A stretch of DNA of 64,000 bases from Ascidiimonas meishanensis (GCF_037782385.1 NZ_JBBEXD010000003.1:372001-436000); one strand, 5' to 3'. Positions 17,766 to 27,390 are shown, counted from the first letter of the stretch. Translations and numbers: made by a program. The notes: generated from the sequence alone by a model not told the origin.

Positions 17766-19655
17766 ATGAATAAATTATTAACAAGTTTTTTTTTGATATC
17801 GGTTTTAGTAGTTAGCTGTAATATCAATAAAAAAGAAAAAGAAATAAAACCCATGACCAATGAAACCCGCCCTATCGGGAAAGCGCATAAAGAAGTAGTT
17901 TATCAAGTGTTTACAAGACTATTTGGCAATACTAACACCACCAATAAGGCTTGGGGTACCCTTAAAGAAAATGGTGTAGGTAAGTTTAGTGACTTTACAG
18001 ACAAAGCACTAAAAGAGATTAAAGACTTGGGAGTTACACATATTTGGTATACCGGAATTCCTCATCACGCAGTTATTAATGATTATACAAGTATAGGGAT
18101 TACTAATGATGATCCAGATGTGGTAAAGGGGCGCGCAGGCTCCCCTTATGCAGTGAAAGATTACTACAATGTGAATCCTGATCTTGCAGATAATCCTACG
18201 AAACGCTTAGAAGAGTTTAAAGCGTTGTTAAAAAGATCTCATAAAAACGGATTAAAAGTAATTATTGATATTGTACCTAATCATGTTGCCAGAAATTATG
18301 AAGGAAAAACTAATCCGGAGGGTATTGTTGATTTTGGTGCAAATGATGATACAACTGTGGTATATGCAAGAGATAATAATTTCTATTACAACCCTGGAGA
18401 ATCCTTCAAAGTGCCGGAATGGAAGAATGGATATTTACCATTGGGAGGAGAAAATCAGATCTTGGCAGATGATACGTTTGTAGAAAAACCTGCAAAATGG
18501 ACTGGAAATGGATCCAGAGCTTCTCAACCAGATATTAATGACTGGTATGAAACGGTTAAAATAAATTATGGAATTAAGCCAGATGGATCAAAAGACTTTG
18601 ATTCTTTACCAGAAGATTTTGGTACTAAGGATTACAAATCACATTATGAATTCTGGGAAGAGAAGAATGTACCAGATTCTTGGACTAAATTCCGAGATAT
18701 AGCACTCTATTGGACCGCTATGGGAGTAGATGGTTTCCGGTTTGATATGGCCGAGATGGTTCCTGTAGAATTTTGGAGCTACATGAATTCTTCTATCAAG
18801 ATGAAAAATCCAGATGCTTTTTTGTTAGCAGAAGTATATAACCCATCACTTTACAGAGATTATATTCATTTTGGGAAAATGGATTATCTCTATGATAAAG
18901 TAGAATTATATGATACCATTAAACATATTATGCAAGGAAAAAGTATGACCGATTATATTTCGGGTATTCAACATGGACTTTCAGATATAGAACATCATAT
19001 GCTTCATTTTTTAGAAAACCATGATGAACAACGCATTGCAAGTCCGGATTTTGCAGGAGAAGCAAATAAAGCACGTCCCGCAATGGTAGTTTCTGCTACT
19101 CTAAGTACCTCTCCAACTATGATTTATTTTGGGCAGGAAGTAGGAGAGCCTGGTGCAGAGAATGCTGGTTTTGGTGCTCCAACCCGTACTTCCATCTTTG
19201 ATTATATAGGAGTTCCGCATTTACAGCGATGGGTAAACAATAAAAAGTTTGACGGGGGTCAACTTTCAAAGGAAGAAAAAGATTTAAGAGATTTTTATAA
19301 GCGGCTGCTTAACTTTACTATTCATAGCAAAGCCTTAATGGGAGCCTATGAAGAAATTCATTCCTATAACAGGCAACATACAGAATGGTATAATCACCAT
19401 GTGTATTCTTTTACTAGATGGTCTGAAGATGAGAAGTTGGTCATTGTATCTAATTTTCATCCTTCAGATACTTTTGGGTTTGAATTACAAATACCAGAAT
19501 CAGTTATCTCAAAATGGGAATTGAAAGATGGAACCTACCAACTAAAAGACCAATTATTTGAGAGCTACGAGACAACGCTGCATATTTTAAAGGGTAAGGG
19601 AGTAGCTAGAATAGATATAGCACCTTTAGCATCCTTTATATTGAAATTAGAGTAG
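17766..19655 (+). CDS. GH13 alpha-amylase-family lipoprotein
   Basis: Second GH13 lipoprotein of the locus. I start it at the ATG at 17766 rather than the in-frame TTG at 17760 because the ATG opens the signal (MNKLLTSFFLISVLVVSC, Cys 18). All GH13 signatures are intact: DIVPNH (about 168), DGFRFD (about 321), LLAEVY (about 353) and ENHDEQR (about 417). There is no N-terminal CBM, so the barrel starts almost directly after a short KEKE linker, and a small C-terminal beta domain ends the protein. It follows the 763-aa GH13 by 2 bp and is co-transcribed with it. Surface versus periplasmic location is undecided. Confidence 0.9.
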   Translation: MNKLLTSFFLISVLVVSCNINKKEKEIKPMTNETRPIGKAHKEVVYQVFTRLFGNTNTTNKAWGTLKENGVGKFSDFTDKALKEIKDLGVTHIWYTGIPHHAVINDYTSIGITNDDPDVVKGRAGSPYAVKDYYNVNPDLADNPTKRLEEFKALLKRSHKNGLKVIIDIVPNHVARNYEGKTNPEGIVDFGANDDTTVVYARDNNFYYNPGESFKVPEWKNGYLPLGGENQILADDTFVEKPAKWTGNGSRASQPDINDWYETVKINYGIKPDGSKDFDSLPEDFGTKDYKSHYEFWEEKNVPDSWTKFRDIALYWTAMGVDGFRFDMAEMVPVEFWSYMNSSIKMKNPDAFLLAEVYNPSLYRDYIHFGKMDYLYDKVELYDTIKHIMQGKSMTDYISGIQHGLSDIEHHMLHFLENHDEQRIASPDFAGEANKARPAMVVSATLSTSPTMIYFGQEVGEPGAENAGFGAPTRTSIFDYIGVPHLQRWVNNKKFDGGQLSKEEKDLRDFYKRLLNFTIHSKALMGAYEEIHSYNRQHTEWYNHHVYSFTRWSEDEKLVIVSNFHPSDTFGFELQIPESVISKWELKDGTYQLKDQLFESYETTLHILKGKGVARIDIAPLASFILKLE

Positions 19656-19710
19656 GCTGAAGCTTATATGAATTGTATTTTTTAAAAAGTTACTTATAAA
19701 TTTGTAGGCT

Positions 19711-20475
19711 ATGAAAATTTATAACTATTGGTTAAGTTTTATATTTATTATTACGTGTTTATCCAGTTGTACAAAAATGAAAAATGAAATGATAGTCATT
19801 GGACACAGAGGTGCCATGGGTTATGAAACCGAAAATACATTGGCATCCATACAGAAAGCTTTAGATTTTGAAGTTGATGCAATTGAAATTGATGTTTTTA
19901 GGATCAAAAGCGGTGAAATTGTTGTTTTTCATGATGATACGGTAGACCGGTTAACCAATGGAACGGGTAGTATTGAAGAGATGAATATAATTGAAGTGAA
20001 AAATCTTCAGCTCATTGGAGGACATCAAATTCCGTTACTACAAGAGGTGTTAAAATTGATAGATGGCAAGTGTAAACTTAATATAGAACTCAAAGGAAAA
20101 AAAACTGCAGGCAAAGTTCAACATATAGTAAGCTATTATATGGATAAAAAAGGTTGGAATAAAGAAGATTTTATTATTTCCAGTTTTGAATGGGATGAAT
20201 TAAGAGATTTTAGAAGCCTAGATCAGCAAATGGCTATAGCAGTATTGACTGAAGATGATCCTTTGAAGGCTCTTGCGGTGGCAGAAGAACTAAAAGCGGT
20301 TGCTATTAACCCTTATTATAAAAATATTGATGCAGAAACGGTAAATCAAATTCATAATAAAGGATATAAGGTATATCCCTGGACTGTAAATGAAGAAGTT
20401 GATATTAAAAAAATGAAAGAAATAGCAGTAGATGGGATTTTTACAAACTTCCCAGACAGGGCATTAAACAACTAA
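19711..20475 (+). CDS. Glycerophosphodiester phosphodiesterase lipoprotein
   Basis: Hydrolyses glycerophosphodiesters to an alcohol and glycerol 3-phosphate (GDPD family TIM barrel, 254 aa). Lipoprotein signal ends LSSC (Cys 20). Motifs are GHRGAMGYETENT (about 31-43, catalytic His and Arg-Gly), EIDVFR, VFHDDTVDRLTNGTG (metal-binding Glu/Asp and second His) and NIELKG. It starts 55 bp after the GH13 lipoprotein and is followed 2 bp later by the deaminase. Membership of the sugar locus is unlikely; it is more likely a phosphate or lipid salvage enzyme in the periplasm. Confidence 0.9.
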   Translation: MKIYNYWLSFIFIITCLSSCTKMKNEMIVIGHRGAMGYETENTLASIQKALDFEVDAIEIDVFRIKSGEIVVFHDDTVDRLTNGTGSIEEMNIIEVKNLQLIGGHQIPLLQEVLKLIDGKCKLNIELKGKKTAGKVQHIVSYYMDKKGWNKEDFIISSFEWDELRDFRSLDQQMAIAVLTEDDPLKALAVAEELKAVAINPYYKNIDAETVNQIHNKGYKVYPWTVNEEVDIKKMKEIAVDGIFTNFPDRALNN

Positions 20476-20477
20476 GA

Positions 20478-21503
20478 ATGTCAGACACCCATTTTTTCGA
20501 TTTCATTGAGGGCATGCCAAAAGCAGAGCTACATCTTCATATTGAAGGTAGTTTTGAGCCTGAGTTAATGTTTAAAATAGCACAAAGAAATCAGGCATCC
20601 ATACCTTATAAAAATGTAGAAGAAGTAAAAAAAGCTTATAAGTTTACCTGCCTTCAAGATTTTCTGGACATCTATTACGCTGGAGCTGGTGTACTCCAAA
20701 ATGAAATAGATTTCTATGAGCTTACCATGGCGTATCTTCAAAAATGCCATGAAGAACATATTACACATGCAGAGATAATGTTTGACCCTCAAACCCACAC
20801 GCATAGAGACATTCCTTTTGATACAGTTATAAAAGGTATTCAGAAGGCAAGGGAAGAAGCTAAAAGCAGATGGGGCATTAGTACAGAACTCATCATGAGC
20901 TACTTAAGGCATCTAACAGAAGAAGATGCTTTTGTGACACTTAAAGAGTCTTTGCCATATAAATCGCTTATCAAAGCGATAGGGCTAGATTCTTCAGAAA
21001 AAGACAATCCACCCGCTAAATTCACAAAAGTTTTTGAGGCGTCTTGTAAAGAAGGTTATGTGCCTTTGGCACACGCTGGAGAAGAAGGTTCAGCTGCCTA
21101 TATTTGGGAAGCTTTAGACGTACTTAAAATAAAGAGGGTTGACCATGGTAATAACTGCCTTGAAGATCAACTATTAATGAAAAGGCTTGCTGATGAAAAG
21201 ATAGCCCTTACTATTTGTCCTTTGTCTAATACGGCTCTTAAAGTAGTAGATGAGATGGGAAATCACCCCCTAAAAAGACTTATGGACGCAGGTATAGTTG
21301 TGACTGTGAATTCAGATGATCCGGCTTATTTTGGAGGGTATCTAAATGCTAATTATAAAGCAGTTCAGAAAGCGCTAAAATTATCTAGAAACGACTTAAT
21401 TACGCTTGCTGAAAATTCTTTTCAATATTCTTTATTAAGTGATGATTTGAAAGCCACAAAAATTACTGAACTACACAACTGGGTTAAAAATCACACTTTC
21501 TAA
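20478..21503 (+). CDS. Adenosine/adenine deaminase
   Basis: Zinc amidohydrolase of purine salvage, 341 aa. Metal-binding HLHIEGS (about 18-24), catalytic HAGEEGSAAY (about 198-207), DHGNNCLED and metal Asp in VNSDDPAYFGGY are all present. The ICPLSNTALKVV segment is characteristic of the short adenine-deaminase branch (yeast Aah1-like) rather than classical adenosine deaminase, so adenine is a serious candidate substrate. Its TAA stop overlaps the next start by one base, so it is coupled to the flavoprotein. Confidence 0.88.
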   Translation: MSDTHFFDFIEGMPKAELHLHIEGSFEPELMFKIAQRNQASIPYKNVEEVKKAYKFTCLQDFLDIYYAGAGVLQNEIDFYELTMAYLQKCHEEHITHAEIMFDPQTHTHRDIPFDTVIKGIQKAREEAKSRWGISTELIMSYLRHLTEEDAFVTLKESLPYKSLIKAIGLDSSEKDNPPAKFTKVFEASCKEGYVPLAHAGEEGSAAYIWEALDVLKIKRVDHGNNCLEDQLLMKRLADEKIALTICPLSNTALKVVDEMGNHPLKRLMDAGIVVTVNSDDPAYFGGYLNANYKAVQKALKLSRNDLITLAENSFQYSLLSDDLKATKITELHNWVKNHTF

Positions 21504-22759
21504 TGGTGAAGCATAATACCAACTTTGATGTAGTAATTATTGGTGGTGGTGCAGCCGGGTTTTTTACGGCAATTAATCTGGCAACGCAAAGGCCAGATTA
21601 TAAGATTGTTATTTTAGAAAGAGGAAAAGAGGTATTGAGTAAAGTGCGTATTTCAGGTGGGGGTCGTTGCAATGTAACCCATGCCGAATTTGTGCCAGAT
21701 GAGCTCGTTAAAAATTATCCAAGAGGAGAAAAAGAACTTAAAGGTCCGTTTCATACTTTTTGTACAGGTGATACTATAGACTTTTTTGAAAAAAGAGGGG
21801 TTAATCTTAAAATTGAAGAGGATGGGAGGATGTTTCCGGTAACAGATTCATCAGAAACCATTATTAATTGTTTTTTGGAAGAAGCAAGTAAACTAGGAAT
21901 CAAAATATTTAAGGGATGTGCTGTGAAAGATTTTAAATTTAAAGAAGGCCAATGGCAAATAGATAGTACCCACACAAAACTAAGCTGCGATAAACTGATT
22001 TTGTGTACCGGAAGCAATCCTAAAATATGGAACCTACTGAGTAATCTTGGTCATAAGATCATTCCGCCAGTTCCTTCTTTGTTTACATTTAATTGCCAAG
22101 ATCACAGGATTAAAGGTTTGGCAGGGGTAAGCACAAACGCAACTATTAAAGTTGAAATAAAGGATAAAGCAAAACAAAATTCCCCGCAAATACTAGAAAC
22201 TGAAGGCCCCTTGTTAATTACTCATTGGGGAATGAGCGGACCTGCAGTCTTAAAGCTTTCTGCATGGGGTGCCCGAGCATTAGCAGCTTCTAATTATGAG
22301 TTTTCAGTTAAGGTAAACTGGCTGTATGATATCGGTTATGAAGAATGCATTTCATTATTAGAAAAATTGCGTAGAAATGATTCTAAAAAAATGATTCAGA
22401 CTTCTAAACCTTTTCAGCTCCCTAAAAGATTATGGGTGTCACTTGTTCAATTTTGTCATATTAACTCGGAAAAGAGATGGGCAGATCTGTCTAATAAAAA
22501 TCTTCAAAATTTAGCTGTTGAGCTTACACAGGGAGTTTTTGAGATTCGAGGGAAAAGTACCTTCAAAGAAGAATTTGTTACGGCAGGTGGTGTTGCTTTA
22601 AATGAGATTGATTTTAGAACGTATAGCAGTAAAAAAGTATCAAATCTTTATTTTGCCGGAGAGGTATTAAATATTGATGCGGTAACAGGAGGGTTTAATT
22701 TTCAAAATGCCTGGACAGGAGCATTTATTGTAGCAAAATCAATTGCGGAAGCGGGTTAA
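21503..22759 (+). CDS. HI0933/YhiN-family FAD-binding flavoprotein
   Basis: Predicted FAD-dependent oxidoreductase, 418 aa. N-terminal Rossmann motif VVIIGGGAAGFFTAINLA (about 9-26), then the family signature KVRISGGGRCNVTH (about 46-59). Also CTGSNPKIW, and a C-terminal FAD contact FAGEVLNIDAVTGGFNFQNAWTGA (about 387-410). The family is widespread and its physiological substrate is unsettled; it is sometimes listed as aminoacetone oxidase. The start overlaps the deaminase stop by one base, which makes co-expression likely without explaining the role. Confidence 0.88.
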   Translation: MVKHNTNFDVVIIGGGAAGFFTAINLATQRPDYKIVILERGKEVLSKVRISGGGRCNVTHAEFVPDELVKNYPRGEKELKGPFHTFCTGDTIDFFEKRGVNLKIEEDGRMFPVTDSSETIINCFLEEASKLGIKIFKGCAVKDFKFKEGQWQIDSTHTKLSCDKLILCTGSNPKIWNLLSNLGHKIIPPVPSLFTFNCQDHRIKGLAGVSTNATIKVEIKDKAKQNSPQILETEGPLLITHWGMSGPAVLKLSAWGARALAASNYEFSVKVNWLYDIGYEECISLLEKLRRNDSKKMIQTSKPFQLPKRLWVSLVQFCHINSEKRWADLSNKNLQNLAVELTQGVFEIRGKSTFKEEFVTAGGVALNEIDFRTYSSKKVSNLYFAGEVLNIDAVTGGFNFQNAWTGAFIVAKSIAEAG

Positions 22760-22770
22760 ATGCATGCTAT

Positions 22771-23244
22771 TTAATTCAACTGCCAAATCTTGAAATTTAG
22801 TAATGTAGCAAAACAAACCCAAAGTAAATAAGGTATCATTAGATAGGCAGCAGTTTTACTTACCACCTTAAACCATTTTATAGTAAGTAGAATAAGAACT
22901 AATAAAACTAGAATCACCCCCAAAGCCCATAAAGGTTCTTTAAATCCGAAAAAAACGATACTCCAAAGTGCATTGAATAAAAGTTGAAATCCAAAATGGT
23001 ACAAAGCAGTCTTTACCCAGATGTGATAAAAACCTCTAATCCATACAATTCCTGCTGCTACTCCCATCATAATATAGAGAACAGTCCATACAGGAGCAAA
23101 TAACCAGTTTGGTGGATTAAATGATGGTTTGTTAAGAGTTACATACCAGTCGCCAACAGAACTTTGAGTAGCAAATCCTGATAAAAAACCAATTAGCAGG
23201 CAAACTACTACAGATAGGATTATTTTAGTAATTTTTTTGGACAT
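22771..23244 (-). CDS. tspO: TspO/MBR family tryptophan-rich sensory protein
   Basis: Integral-membrane translocator protein homologue (157 aa, five hydrophobic helices), known to bind tetrapyrroles and sterols in other organisms. Signatures are WYVTLNKPSFNPPNWLFAPVWTVLY (about 33-57, Trp/Pro-rich loop), FQLLFNALWSIVFF and a C-terminal PYLLWVCFATLLNFKIW. It overlaps the end of the upstream membrane-protein gene by 25 bp, so the pair is translationally linked. It faces the plus-strand flavoprotein gene 11 bp away, with no clear terminator between them. Confidence 0.92.
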   Translation of the reverse strand: MSKKITKIILSVVVCLLIGFLSGFATQSSVGDWYVTLNKPSFNPPNWLFAPVWTVLYIMMGVAAGIVWIRGFYHIWVKTALYHFGFQLLFNALWSIVFFGFKEPLWALGVILVLLVLILLTIKWFKVVSKTAAYLMIPYLLWVCFATLLNFKIWQLN

Positions 23245-24245
23245 ACTTCGTTGATTATTCCAATGAGTTTATCGGGCTCATCAACGTAAAAATATAACTT
23301 TTTAAACAATTTCCTAGTACCGTATGGCTTTAACAAAGTTTCTTTGTTTTTTAAAGTGACTAAAAGATTATGGGATTCCGTATCTCCTAATAAACCTATT
23401 TTTTCAATCCCATCTATTTTTAAAAAAGAAGCGGTGTTTTTTTGGATAGATTCAATACTTTCAAGAGGGATAGAAGTTTCCATAAAAATCCCATAACGTA
23501 TGATAAGAGTACCATCTTCAATACTAATAGGCCGTTGTAAAATTGCTTTGATATGAGCAAATAATTGTAAAATTAAATAGATACTTGAGCCAGTAAATAT
23601 CCACGCAATTATTGCATTCCATTTTATTAAGAAAAAATGAAACCCTAAAGTTTCTGCTATGGCAACTAAAATTAACGCACAAAAAAGAGAGATACTCCCA
23701 TTATTATAGCTAGTAAATAGATAGTTTGTAGGTTTAACTTTCTTCCAACTTAGAAAGCCATAGTAGAAAACACTTAATTCTGTGGTCAAAGCTCCTGCTA
23801 CATATTTGTTTGAAAATGTGTTAGCTACACTTTCTCTAAGTACCTGCATTGCATCTGGATAGCGTTGAGGTTGGCTAGAAAGTAACTTTCTGAATTGATA
23901 TATTTTAAAAAGTAGTAGTGAAAATACGGTGAGTTCAACAATAGGAATCACTATATGTTTTAATTGTTTAATAAAGGGATGAAAGTTTTGGGGCAAAATC
24001 CATCCCGCTAAAAATAAACCTATAATAGCAAACGTAATTGTGCTTAGGTTTGGGATGTTTCGTTTTCTAATGAATAAAAAATAAATAAATGGAATGGTGA
24101 TTGTAAGATCTGTGAGAATTGCATAGCCTAAATATGATGATTCTTGTATGAGTGCAATTCTAGACAGGACCACCAAAAATATAACTAATAAAATAGGGGT
24201 AGCTACTACTTTAACACTTTCCAAGAACATAGTTTTTTGAGTCAT
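23220..24245 (-). CDS. Membrane protein of unknown function with PH-like C-terminal segment
   Basis: 341 aa. About six or seven hydrophobic segments lie in residues 10-230 (for example VVATPILLVIFLVVLS and LTITIPFIYFLF). A soluble tail (about 240-341) runs RPISIEDGTLIIRYGIFMETSIPLESIESI, a strand pattern like bacterial PH-like (bPH) domains. No catalytic motif is visible. It overlaps tspO by 25 bp on the same strand, suggesting a joint membrane function. Relatives in flavobacterial genomes have carried a doubtful beta-carotene monooxygenase label, which I see no sequence support for. Confidence 0.7.
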   Translation of the reverse strand: MTQKTMFLESVKVVATPILLVIFLVVLSRIALIQESSYLGYAILTDLTITIPFIYFLFIRKRNIPNLSTITFAIIGLFLAGWILPQNFHPFIKQLKHIVIPIVELTVFSLLLFKIYQFRKLLSSQPQRYPDAMQVLRESVANTFSNKYVAGALTTELSVFYYGFLSWKKVKPTNYLFTSYNNGSISLFCALILVAIAETLGFHFFLIKWNAIIAWIFTGSSIYLILQLFAHIKAILQRPISIEDGTLIIRYGIFMETSIPLESIESIQKNTASFLKIDGIEKIGLLGDTESHNLLVTLKNKETLLKPYGTRKLFKKLYFYVDEPDKLIGIINEVCPKKLLK

Positions 24246-24312
24246 AAAACAAGCTTTTCATATAGGTCTCAAAGAATGTTTTTTTGTTACAAAAATGGCG
24301 TTGAGAATCTTG

Positions 24313-24320
24313 TATATTTG
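24313..24320 (+). promoter_or_regulatory. -7 box upstream of the mevalonate decarboxylase
   Basis: TATATTTG matches the Bacteroidetes -7 consensus TAnnTTTG. The expected TTTG at the right distance is missing (the nearest is 26 bases upstream). A start near 24326 would leave a leader of about 23 nt before the ATG at 24349, which argues against the in-frame ATG at 24295. Confidence 0.35.
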
Positions 24321-24348
24321 TCAAAATTTTTTTCTCAGAGATTTAATT

Positions 24349-25434
24349 ATGGATTTCACCTCAAAATACAATCCTTCCTCAACCAACATTAGTGGTAGTT
24401 TTACATGGAAATCACCTAGCAACATCGCCTTAGTAAAATACTGGGGTAAAAAACCTGTTCAGATTCCTGCTAATCCTTCAATTAGCTTCACTTTAGATGC
24501 CTGTGCCACTAAGACCAAACTTTCATTTTCAAAAAGAAAGAAAACTACAGAACCGTTTGATTTTGAATTGCTATTTGAAGGAAAAAACAGAGAAGACTTT
24601 AAACCAAAAATCACTAAATTTTTAGAACGAATTGAAAAATTTATGCCTTTTGTAAGAGATTTTCATTTCGTGATTGAAACATCTAATTCTTTTCCACATA
24701 GTAGCGGTATTGCTTCTTCAGCAAGTGGAATGAGTGCGCTGGCTTTATGCTTGATGAGTATAGAAAAGAAAATGCTACCTGAGATGTCTGATTCTTATTT
24801 TAAACAAAAAGCATCTTTTCTAGCACGTTTGGGTTCGGGGAGTGCAAGTAGAAGTATAGAAGGCGGATTAGTAACTTGGGGCTTGCATGAAATGCTTCCA
24901 GATTCTTCTAATGATTTTGCGAGTACCTATCCTTTTGAAATACATCCGGTGTTTAAGAATTACCACGACACCATACTTTTAGTAGATAAAGGGGAGAAAA
25001 AAGTAAGCAGCACAGTAGGGCATGATTTAATGCACAATCATCCATTCGCAGCCTCCAGATTTAAACAAGCCAATGATAACTTATTTAAATTAAAATCGGT
25101 ACTAAAATCAGGAGACTTAGCATCTTTTATGGCAATAGTAGAAAGTGAGGCTTTAAGTTTACATGCTATGATGATGACCAGCATGCCTTATTTCATTCTC
25201 ATGAAACCTGCTACTATGCAAATAATTGAAAAAATATGGGAATTTCGTAAAAAAACAGGACTTCCGGTTTGCTTTACTTTAGATGCGGGTGCCAATGTAC
25301 ATGTACTGTATCCAGAAACAGATTATGTGAAAATTTACGAATTTATTAAGAATGAGTTAGTTGCTTATTGTCAAAACGGACACTATATTTGTGATCGCGT
25401 TGGTCAAGGAGCAACTTTACTAACAAAAGAATAA
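24349..25434 (+). CDS. mvaD: Diphosphomevalonate decarboxylase
   Basis: ATP-dependent decarboxylation of mevalonate diphosphate to isopentenyl diphosphate in the cytoplasm (GHMP kinase fold, 361 aa from the start used here). Signatures are SPSNIALVKYWGKK (about 22-35), NPSISFTLD, the phosphate-binding loop SSGIASSASGMSALAL (about 118-133), and RLGSGSASRSIEGG with the catalytic region. The start at 24349 is preferred over 24295 because a -7 box lies between the two. A mevalonate kinase and a prenyltransferase follow on the same strand, forming an isoprenoid cluster. Confidence 0.92.
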   Translation: MDFTSKYNPSSTNISGSFTWKSPSNIALVKYWGKKPVQIPANPSISFTLDACATKTKLSFSKRKKTTEPFDFELLFEGKNREDFKPKITKFLERIEKFMPFVRDFHFVIETSNSFPHSSGIASSASGMSALALCLMSIEKKMLPEMSDSYFKQKASFLARLGSGSASRSIEGGLVTWGLHEMLPDSSNDFASTYPFEIHPVFKNYHDTILLVDKGEKKVSSTVGHDLMHNHPFAASRFKQANDNLFKLKSVLKSGDLASFMAIVESEALSLHAMMMTSMPYFILMKPATMQIIEKIWEFRKKTGLPVCFTLDAGANVHVLYPETDYVKIYEFIKNELVAYCQNGHYICDRVGQGATLLTKE

Positions 25435-25535
25435 GATTGCACAAGGATTAGTAATTATGTATATTTAATTGTTTATAGAATAGATCGTTGAATACAAATG
25501 GTATTTAATCTAGTCTCTATAACAACCCAAAACTT

Positions 25536-26474
25536 ATGAAAGGACCATTATTTTATTCCAAGATACTTCTCTTCGGGGAATATGGTATCATAAAAGATTC
25601 CAAAGGTTTATCTATCCCTTATAATTTTTACAACGGTGCTCTAAAGCTAGATGGAAATGAAAGTGAGCAGGCAATAGATTCTAATAGGAGCCTTTCTAAG
25701 TTTGTTGATTATCTTCATAATCTTGAATTAGATCAACCAGGTTTGGTTTCTTTTGATTTGGAGACACTTCGCAAGGATGTAGATGCAGGCATGTACTTTG
25801 ATAGTAGTATTCCACAAGGATATGGTGTAGGCAGTAGCGGAGCATTGGTTGCAGCTATTTATGATAAATACGCACAAGATAAAATTACTGTACTTGAAAA
25901 CCTGACCCGTGAAAAACTACTTAAATTGAAATCAATTTTTGGGGCTATGGAATCATTTTTTCATGGTACATCTTCAGGATTAGATCCTTTAAATAGTTAT
26001 TTAAGTATTCCAATTCTCATAAATTCTAAAAACAATATAGAAGCAACGGGCATACCTTCTCAAAATAATGAAGGTAAAGGAGCAGTCTTTTTGTTAGATA
26101 GCGGTACTACCGGAGAAACAGCACCTATGGTTCAGATTTTCATGGAGAATATGAAACAGGATGGTTTTCGTAAAATGATTAAAAATCAGTTTGTAAAACA
26201 CACGGATGCCTGCGTAGACGATTTTCTAACAGGTGATTTTAAAAATTTATTTGGAAATCTTAAAAAACTCTCTAACGTTGTTTTTGATAATTTCAAACCC
26301 ATGATTCCCTCTCAATTTCACAAGCTTTGGGAAAAGGGAATTGAGACCAATGATTATTACCTGAAACTTTGTGGTTCTGGTGGAGGAGGTTATATTCTTG
26401 GGTTTACGCAAGATATTGATAAAGCAAAAGAAGCCCTAGAAGGCCATAAGCTAGAGGTAGTCTATAACTTCTAA
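25536..26474 (+). CDS. mvk: Mevalonate kinase-like GHMP kinase
   Basis: Predicted to phosphorylate mevalonate in the same pathway as the upstream decarboxylase (312 aa, GHMP superfamily). N-terminal SKILLFGEYGII (about 8-19) is the usual mevalonate-kinase opening. The ATP loop is PQGYGVGSSGALVAAIY (about 93-109). The segment FHGTSSGLDPLNSYL (about 144-158) carries the catalytic Asp, and C-terminal LCGSGGGGYILGF is motif 3. Phosphomevalonate kinase is the alternative; the FGEYGI and HGTSSGLDP motifs favour mevalonate kinase. Confidence 0.85.
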   Translation: MKGPLFYSKILLFGEYGIIKDSKGLSIPYNFYNGALKLDGNESEQAIDSNRSLSKFVDYLHNLELDQPGLVSFDLETLRKDVDAGMYFDSSIPQGYGVGSSGALVAAIYDKYAQDKITVLENLTREKLLKLKSIFGAMESFFHGTSSGLDPLNSYLSIPILINSKNNIEATGIPSQNNEGKGAVFLLDSGTTGETAPMVQIFMENMKQDGFRKMIKNQFVKHTDACVDDFLTGDFKNLFGNLKKLSNVVFDNFKPMIPSQFHKLWEKGIETNDYYLKLCGSGGGGYILGFTQDIDKAKEALEGHKLEVVYNF

Positions 26475-26483
26475 TAGCCACTA

Positions 26484-27389
26484 ATGCTCAGTCGCAGAAA
26501 CAAGCTTATCGTTTTAAAGTTTCTGAGCCTATTCTCGGTAATTCGCGGTTATAATGTATTGGTAATAGTCATTGCACAGTACTTAGCATCTATTTATATT
26601 TTATCTTCAGATTTACCTGTAAATGAGGTGGTTTTTGACTTAGATTTATTTGCAATAGTAGCAGCCTCCGCTCTTGCTATTGCCTCTGGTTATATTATAA
26701 ATAGCTTTTATGATGCCGAAAAAGATTTAATCAATAAACCTGCAAAATCTATGTTGGACAGGTTAGTGAGTCAGAATACAAAATTGTCTGGATATTTTGT
26801 CTTGAACTTCCTTTCGGTGATTTTTGCAAGTTATGTTTCTTTCAGAGCCGTACTTTTTTTCTCTGCTTATATCTTCTTGATCTGGCTGTATTCGCATAAG
26901 CTAAAAAAGCTCCCTTTTTTAGGAAATCTTACCTCAGCGTTGTTAGCAATTGCTCCGTTTTTTGCAGTTTTTATTTATTATAAAAACTTTGAAACGGTTA
27001 TTTTTGTGCACGCTACGTTTCTGTTTTTACTTATATCTACAAGGGAATTAATTAAAGATCTTGAAAACCTAAAGGGAGATTTAGTTCACGGATATCAAAC
27101 AATACCAGTAATATACGGAGAAGGAATTTCCAAATTATTAATTACCGCGCTAGTAGCTCTTACTTTTATTCCTACCTATCTTTTAATACGTTTTTTTGAA
27201 ATAGGATATATGGGCTATTATTTTTATGCTTCTGGAATCTTACTAGGTATTTTTTTACTATTGCTAGTGAAATCTAAACAACGCATTGATTATATTATTC
27301 TTCACAATATTTTAAAAATAATCATCGTATCTGGAGTCTTTAGTATTTTATTAATAGACATTCAGTTAGTACTTAATAGAATTTTATAA
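26484..27389 (+). CDS. UbiA-family prenyltransferase (geranylgeranylglycerol-phosphate type)
   Basis: Integral-membrane prenyltransferase, 301 aa with about eight or nine hydrophobic helices. The first Asp-rich motif reads NSFYDAEKDLINKP (about 74-87). The second region is TRELIKDLENLKGDLVHGYQTIPV (about 186-209), with the KDLENLKGD core. This pattern fits the UbiA branch annotated as geranylgeranylglycerol-phosphate geranylgeranyltransferase, common in Bacteroidetes. Its placement 9 bp after the mevalonate kinase gene and 1 bp before the nitrilase suggests a role in isoprenoid lipid synthesis. The acceptor is not known. Confidence 0.8.
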   Translation: MLSRRNKLIVLKFLSLFSVIRGYNVLVIVIAQYLASIYILSSDLPVNEVVFDLDLFAIVAASALAIASGYIINSFYDAEKDLINKPAKSMLDRLVSQNTKLSGYFVLNFLSVIFASYVSFRAVLFFSAYIFLIWLYSHKLKKLPFLGNLTSALLAIAPFFAVFIYYKNFETVIFVHATFLFLLISTRELIKDLENLKGDLVHGYQTIPVIYGEGISKLLITALVALTFIPTYLLIRFFEIGYMGYYFYASGILLGIFLLLLVKSKQRIDYIILHNILKIIIVSGVFSILLIDIQLVLNRIL

Positions 27390-27390
27390 T

